Shown here piece after piece: positions 53,080-54,265 of a stretch of DNA of 54,265 nt. Origin of the DNA: Proteromonas lacertae (lineage: Eukaryota; Sar; Bigyra; Opalinata; Proteromonadidae); contig NGBS01001198.1 in the NCBI GenBank assembly GCA_002245135.1, forward strand, positions 1 to 54,265, given 5' to 3'. Position 1 is the first letter of the stretch; each line of letters begins with the position of its first letter. The notes under the pieces were generated by a model, which was not told the origin of the DNA, did not search any database, and was given only the letters and a program-made list of their open reading frames with translations. The translations under genes and the position numbers were made by a program.

Positions 53080-54265
53080 GAAATATAGAAACGATATACA
53101 AGTTTTGAGAGGATTTTCTATTATAATTATTGTTTTATATCATTCTAATATTTTAAAATACGGATATATTGCAGTATCAATATTTATCATTATCTCAGGA
53201 TATTTGGTAAAATCCAACATCTCATGTGCTAATATATTTATAAGGTATATGAGAATAATATTTCCATGTGTAACTTGTGTAAATATTATTGTATTGTTCT
53301 ATTTTAATTATATTTTTAAAGATCAATTATATGATATATATTATGAACTATTCTCAACTTTACTGATATATACAAATTATCACTTTATATATAATAGCAC
53401 AGATTATTTTAATCCTCCTGATATGTCATTATTTTTACATCATTGGTATATTTGCGTTGATGTACAATTATATTATACTTATTTACTGTTAAAATTTTTA
53501 CATATAAATTATTACTTCCTTATTGTAACTATATCCTTTTTAACATATTTTTTAACATATAACATATTAATTGTGTATAATTATTTTTCGTTTATTCCTA
53601 GACTATGGATATATTTATATCCCAAAACTTATATCATTGACGTAAAGAGCAAAAGTCTAAAATATTTATCATTAATAATTATGTTTAGTATAGTATCATA
53701 TTCAAAAGATTATCTTAATGAAAGAATTTACCTTTTTATTATTGTAAATTCAGCTTATGTATATATATATGTTTTATTTAATATTAGATTTGTTATATTT
53801 GAAATAGTAGGAATGCTATCTTATTATGTTTACCTTGTTCATTATCCAATTATTAGAACAGAGACTTTAAACATGTATTCAACTATGTTAATAACAATTT
53901 TCTCTTTTGTTTTATACATTATATTCAGTCAAAACCCTACAAAAAGAATAATAAGATACAAATTTATATATATATTATTCTTTATTATTAATATTTCTTT
54001 ATTCGTATATATCATGGGAAGTAAAATAAATGATACAGATAATAATTATAATTTAAATATTGACGCATATTCAATTAGAAGAATTGATAGAAGCAATTAT
54101 TGCTGCTATAATGGATTAATTAAAGATTTACAAAAGAAAGTGTTAATTGTTGGAGATTCACATGTATTTAATCTATTAAGTATTTTTTATAACATATTAA
54201 CAATTAACAGATATAAAATATATTTTAAATACATTCATACAGAGTTTATCATTAATAATAACACC
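53078..54265 (+). CDS. OafA-like membrane O-acyltransferase with SGNH motif (partial, runs off window)
   Basis: Open without a stop from the ATG at 53,078 to the window end (396 codons), and absent from simple start-to-stop listings. The N-terminus reads YRNDIQVLRGFSIII and GYIAVSIFIIISGYLV, the hallmark of acyltransferase-3 (OafA/YrhL, PF01757) proteins. HHWYICVDVQLYY corresponds to the WSLSVEExFY block and LSYYVYLVHYPII to the final YxWHxP block. Many hydrophobic segments follow. KVLIVGDSHVFNLL near 54,145 is a GDSH block of the SGNH hydrolase domain often fused at the end. Such enzymes acetylate surface polysaccharides. The start overlaps that of the divergent fucosyltransferase-like gene. 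Confidence 0.8.
   Translation, partial: MKYRNDIQVLRGFSIIIIVLYHSNILKYGYIAVSIFIIISGYLVKSNISCANIFIRYMRIIFPCVTCVNIIVLFYFNYIFKDQLYDIYYELFSTLLIYTNYHFIYNSTDYFNPPDMSLFLHHWYICVDVQLYYTYLLLKFLHINYYFLIVTISFLTYFLTYNILIVYNYFSFIPRLWIYLYPKTYIIDVKSKSLKYLSLIIMFSIVSYSKDYLNERIYLFIIVNSAYVYIYVLFNIRFVIFEIVGMLSYYVYLVHYPIIRTETLNMYSTMLITIFSFVLYIIFSQNPTKRIIRYKFIYILFFIINISLFVYIMGSKINDTDNNYNLNIDAYSIRRIDRSNYCCYNGLIKDLQKKVLIVGDSHVFNLLSIFYNILTINRYKIYFKYIHTEFIINNNT

Noticed and set aside
1-54265. CRISPR arrays, operons or ribosome binding sites
   Set aside because: No regularly spaced repeats were seen, and the gene structure is eukaryotic with introns.

Overview
The window is AT-rich nuclear DNA from a protist-like eukaryote. 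The evidence is dense spliced genes, very short GTAT...TAG introns (mostly 22-50 nt), long CAA (glutamine) tracts, an eIntron-split RPL11 gene, and a tRNA-Asp with a Pol III T-run. ARMC2-like, WDR47-like and CCDC177-like genes point to an organism with a flagellated stage. I cannot name the species. The standard genetic code fits every gene I traced, and exon joins were accepted only where the total length kept frame.

Region 1, about 1-10,900: the right-hand part of a virus-like element of the Polinton/adenovirus-like kind. It has an adenain-type cysteine protease, an arginine-rich core-like protein, a proline-rich protein with a PPxY motif, acidic-tailed proteins, a Cys4 protein and a small membrane protein. 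Short T-rich/CTTG motifs recur just before its genes. The element is broken in several places and treated here as a fossil. A GAGGAT/ATCCTC word bias runs through its coding and non-coding DNA to about 10.9 kb, including a spliced gene at 8,433-10,482 that holds a 626-bp MITE with near-perfect 42-bp inverted repeats and an AGTCA target duplication.

Region 2, 11.3-43.1 kb: ordinary host genes in both orientations. They are a WDR47-like protein, a USP32-like deubiquitinase, a MePCE/BIN3-like RNA-cap methyltransferase, cob(I)alamin adenosyltransferase, a two-fold repeated membrane protein, an ankyrin protein, RPL11, an HMG-box/poly-Q/five-zinc-finger factor, a pseudokinase-TPR protein, an unknown Cys-containing protein, an ARMC2-like protein, tRNA-Asp, a TPR/GT41-like protein and a long coiled-coil protein. 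The last is the most notable gene in the window: one reading path joins a class-V aminotransferase (cysteine desulfurase fold, with a C2H2 finger inserted) to a TtcA-like tRNA thiolase. This looks like a one-chain sulfur donor plus sulfur-transfer enzyme.

Region 3, 43.7-54.3 kb: a surface-glycan island. It holds several type II membrane glycosyltransferases (GT31-, GT92-, GT15- and fucosyltransferase-like), a UDP-glucuronate epimerase, a membrane-anchored methyltransferase and, running off the end, an OafA-like O-acyltransferase with an SGNH motif. Some of these genes are intact and others have reading-frame breaks, which fits a rapidly changing glycan locus or local indel errors in the assembly.
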